This document shows, one piece after another, positions 23,577 through 24,480 of a stretch of DNA of 24,480 nucleotides. The notes below the pieces were generated by a model that saw nothing but the letters and a program-made list of their open reading frames with translations, did not search any database and was not told the origin of the DNA. How positions within the stretch are numbered: the first letter of the stretch is position 1; every line of letters begins with the position of its first letter. The DNA is from an uncultured Dorea sp. GTDB taxonomy: Bacteria > Bacillota > Clostridia > Lachnospirales > Lachnospiraceae. Location of the stretch: contig CAJTRE010000035.1 of assembly GCA_910578495.1 (NCBI GenBank), positions 1-24,480 of the forward strand. Direction: 5' to 3'. A program made the position numbers and the translations under genes.

Positions 23577-23948
23577 ATGGTAGAGTTAAATGAACGTGCA
23601 AAGGAATATCTTACCCGCGCAGGCTGGAAGCACATTGTGCTGAATATCGAGGATATTACAAGCTGATGTGCGCCTCCTTATAAGGAGATGTCCGTAAGCT
23701 TTACGGACGAGGGCGTAGAGGTGATGATAGAAAAAGGCTATATGGCAGACCAAAGTGAGCTGGGGAATGTATATTATCCAAGTGAGGGTATCCGTATAAC
23801 GGAAGGGATTGCAGTAAATTATATGGACTATCCATGGATCAGTTGCTTTGAAGTGGAAGGGATTGAGATCATCAAGGATAAGAAAGCACAGAGAGAGTGG
23901 ATTTTAGAACATCCGGATATGGGATATTCGTTGGTAGATGAGAAGTAA
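23577..23948 (+). CDS. Probable selenoprotein, CC/Se-motif family (Sec30-Cys31)
   Basis: Read from ATG 23577, the frame is open to 23948 except for one TGA at 23664-23666. Reading that TGA as selenocysteine gives 123 residues with Sec30 followed by Cys31: DITS-U-CAPPYKEM. Both halves look like one protein: the part before the TGA (VELNERAKEYLTRAGWKHIVLNIEDITS) is a normal alpha/beta start, and an AAAGGTG site is 9 nt before the ATG. A hairpin with the expected placement for a bacterial SECIS follows the TGA. This agrees with the small CC/Se-motif (seleno)protein group, where some members have Cys-Cys at this spot. A vicinal Sec-Cys pair suggests redox or metal chemistry; the reaction is unknown. 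Ordinary gene calling would report only the C-terminal 86 residues from ATG 23688 and miss the active site. A true nonsense mutation is the alternative. Confidence 0.85.
23670..23716 (+). promoter_or_regulatory. Candidate bacterial SECIS element
   Basis: GTCCGTAA (23690-23697) and TTACGGAC (23701-23708) form a perfect 8-bp stem with loop GCT, 32 nt from the TGA to the loop, inside the range usual for bacterial SECIS elements. The G at the start of the loop fits the conserved guanosine of the SelB-binding loop. GCGCCTC (23670-23676) and GAGGGCGT (23709-23716) can extend the base with one bulged G. A rival palindrome, CTCCTTATAAGGAG (23674-23687), overlaps the lower part. The element is within the coding sequence, as in other bacteria. 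Confidence 0.75.
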
Positions 23949-23967
23949 ATAAAACATAAGGCATGGA

Positions 23968-23997
23968 AAAACCGGACAGTGCATACTGTCCGGTTTT
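23968..23997. terminator. Bidirectional terminator between the selenoprotein gene and csp
   Basis: AAAACCGGACAGT (23968-23980) and ACTGTCCGGTTTT (23985-23997) pair perfectly over 13 bp with loop GCAT. T tracts occur on both strands, so it can end the plus-strand YitT-selenoprotein transcript and the minus-strand csp transcript. Confidence 0.88.
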
Positions 23998-24093
23998 AGT
24001 TCTTAATCTCATTTTCTGTATTGCTTTTAAATATCTAAATCTAGTCGTTTTATATAAATAAAAGGTACATCTAAATAATAATTAAGTTTGTGA

Positions 24094-24291
24094 TTAAAGT
24101 TTTGTTACGTTTACTGCCTGAGGTCCTTTAGCGCCTTCGGTTACATCGTATTCTACTTCCTGACCTTCTTCTAAAGACTTGAAGCCTTCCATGTTCAGTC
24201 CTGAATAGTGTACGAATACGTCATTTCCAGACTCGTCAGAGATAAATCCGTAACCTTTTTGGTTATTAAACCATTTTACCGTACCTTTCAT
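24094..24291 (-). CDS. csp: Cold shock protein (CspA family)
   Basis: A 65-residue single cold-shock domain with the nucleic-acid-binding motifs KGYGFIS (RNP1, about 12-18) and VFVHYS (RNP2, about 25-30). It binds single-stranded RNA or DNA and acts as an RNA chaperone. Length and the start MKGTVKWFNNQKGYGFI match the family exactly. The ATG is preceded on the minus strand by GGAGG about 8 nt away. The leader is about 60-70 nt with a hairpin, and transcription likely ends at the shared terminator about 100 bp downstream. The 96 bp between stop codon and terminator is AT-rich and empty. Confidence 0.97.
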   Translation of the reverse strand: MKGTVKWFNNQKGYGFISDESGNDVFVHYSGLNMEGFKSLEEGQEVEYDVTEGAKGPQAVNVTKL

Positions 24292-24331
24292 GATGATACC
24301 TCCATATAAATTGAAAACTAAAATGCTTCCA

Positions 24332-24352
24332 TATCATTTGAGAATAATGATA
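24332..24352 (-). other. Hairpin in the csp mRNA leader
   Basis: TATCATT and AATGATA form a perfect 7-bp inverted repeat with a 7-nt loop in the csp 5' leader, about 40 nt before the start codon. Structured leaders are common in cold-shock mRNAs. The palindrome also faintly resembles a Fur box, but the match is poor. Confidence 0.45.
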
Positions 24353-24359
24353 CTATTAA

Positions 24360-24388
24360 ACATTAGCATATTGTAGTGGAAAAGTCAA
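24360..24388 (-). promoter_or_regulatory. Candidate csp promoter
   Basis: On the minus strand TTGACT (-35, plus positions 24383-24388) and TAATGT (-10, 24360-24365) are 17 bp apart. The -10 is a weak match. Another possible pair lies farther upstream (TTGCAG and TATAAA, 16 bp apart), so the exact start is uncertain. Confidence 0.5.
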
Positions 24389-24480
24389 TGAATTCGGAGT
24401 TTTTTTTGTAGTTACAGTTACTATCTTTTTATATTGACAATAAAATAGCCTGCAAATAAAAAGTCAATAGAAAACTGAAT

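Noticed and set aside
23688..23948. A separate 86-residue gene starting at ATG 23688
   Set aside because: The same frame continues upstream through the TGA to an ATG with a ribosome binding site, and the ATG at 23688 lies within the SECIS-like region with no independent start signal apart from a GGAG that is part of the palindrome.
24332..24352. A Fur box controlling csp
   Set aside because: The 7-bp palindrome has several mismatches to the Fur consensus and lies in the transcribed leader; it is better read as an mRNA hairpin.

Overview
The window looks like chromosomal DNA from a Gram-positive anaerobe of the class Clostridia, most likely a Lachnospiraceae member. This rests on gene content (SpoIID, a T-box before pheST, an ATP-type PEP carboxykinase, a short FeoB, a YitT-family protein), strong AGGAGG-type ribosome binding sites and moderate G+C. 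The species call is inference. No tRNA or rRNA gene, CRISPR array, phage or plasmid module was seen.

Layout. Positions 1-1500 hold the end of an unrecognised membrane-protein gene and a PHP-domain phosphoesterase. A bidirectional terminator separates these from feoA-feoB on the minus strand, which has a well-formed promoter and a Fur-type box. Diverging from feoA is leuC-leuD-NhaC-type antiporter-thrC-small membrane protein, a tightly spaced likely operon. Between it and pckA lies a 163-bp insertion with 11-bp terminal inverted repeats and a perfect 8-bp target duplication, i.e. a MITE-like element. pckA is followed by a structured RNA gene that I read as 6S RNA, then spoIID and a YihY/BrkB-family membrane protein.

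The middle is a translation-related block: a promoter and T-box leader, pheS, two 97-bp structured direct repeats, pheT, then sppA, an RDD-family membrane protein and queA, closed by a clear terminator. pheS to queA may be one long transcript, with the T-box reading uncharged tRNA-Phe.

The last 4 kb is the most interesting. An ECF sigma factor gene overlaps the first of two genes for unrecognised membrane proteins that appear to share one topology (three membrane segments plus a C-terminal domain predicted outside); this is a candidate undescribed sigma/anti-sigma signalling module. It is followed by a separately promoted pair: a YitT/DUF2179 membrane protein and a small protein whose reading frame is open only if an in-frame TGA is read as selenocysteine. 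That TGA is followed by Cys (Sec30-Cys31) and by a hairpin placed where a bacterial SECIS should be. The window ends with a minus-strand cold shock protein gene.

All functional calls come from reading motifs by eye. No database search or folding program was run.
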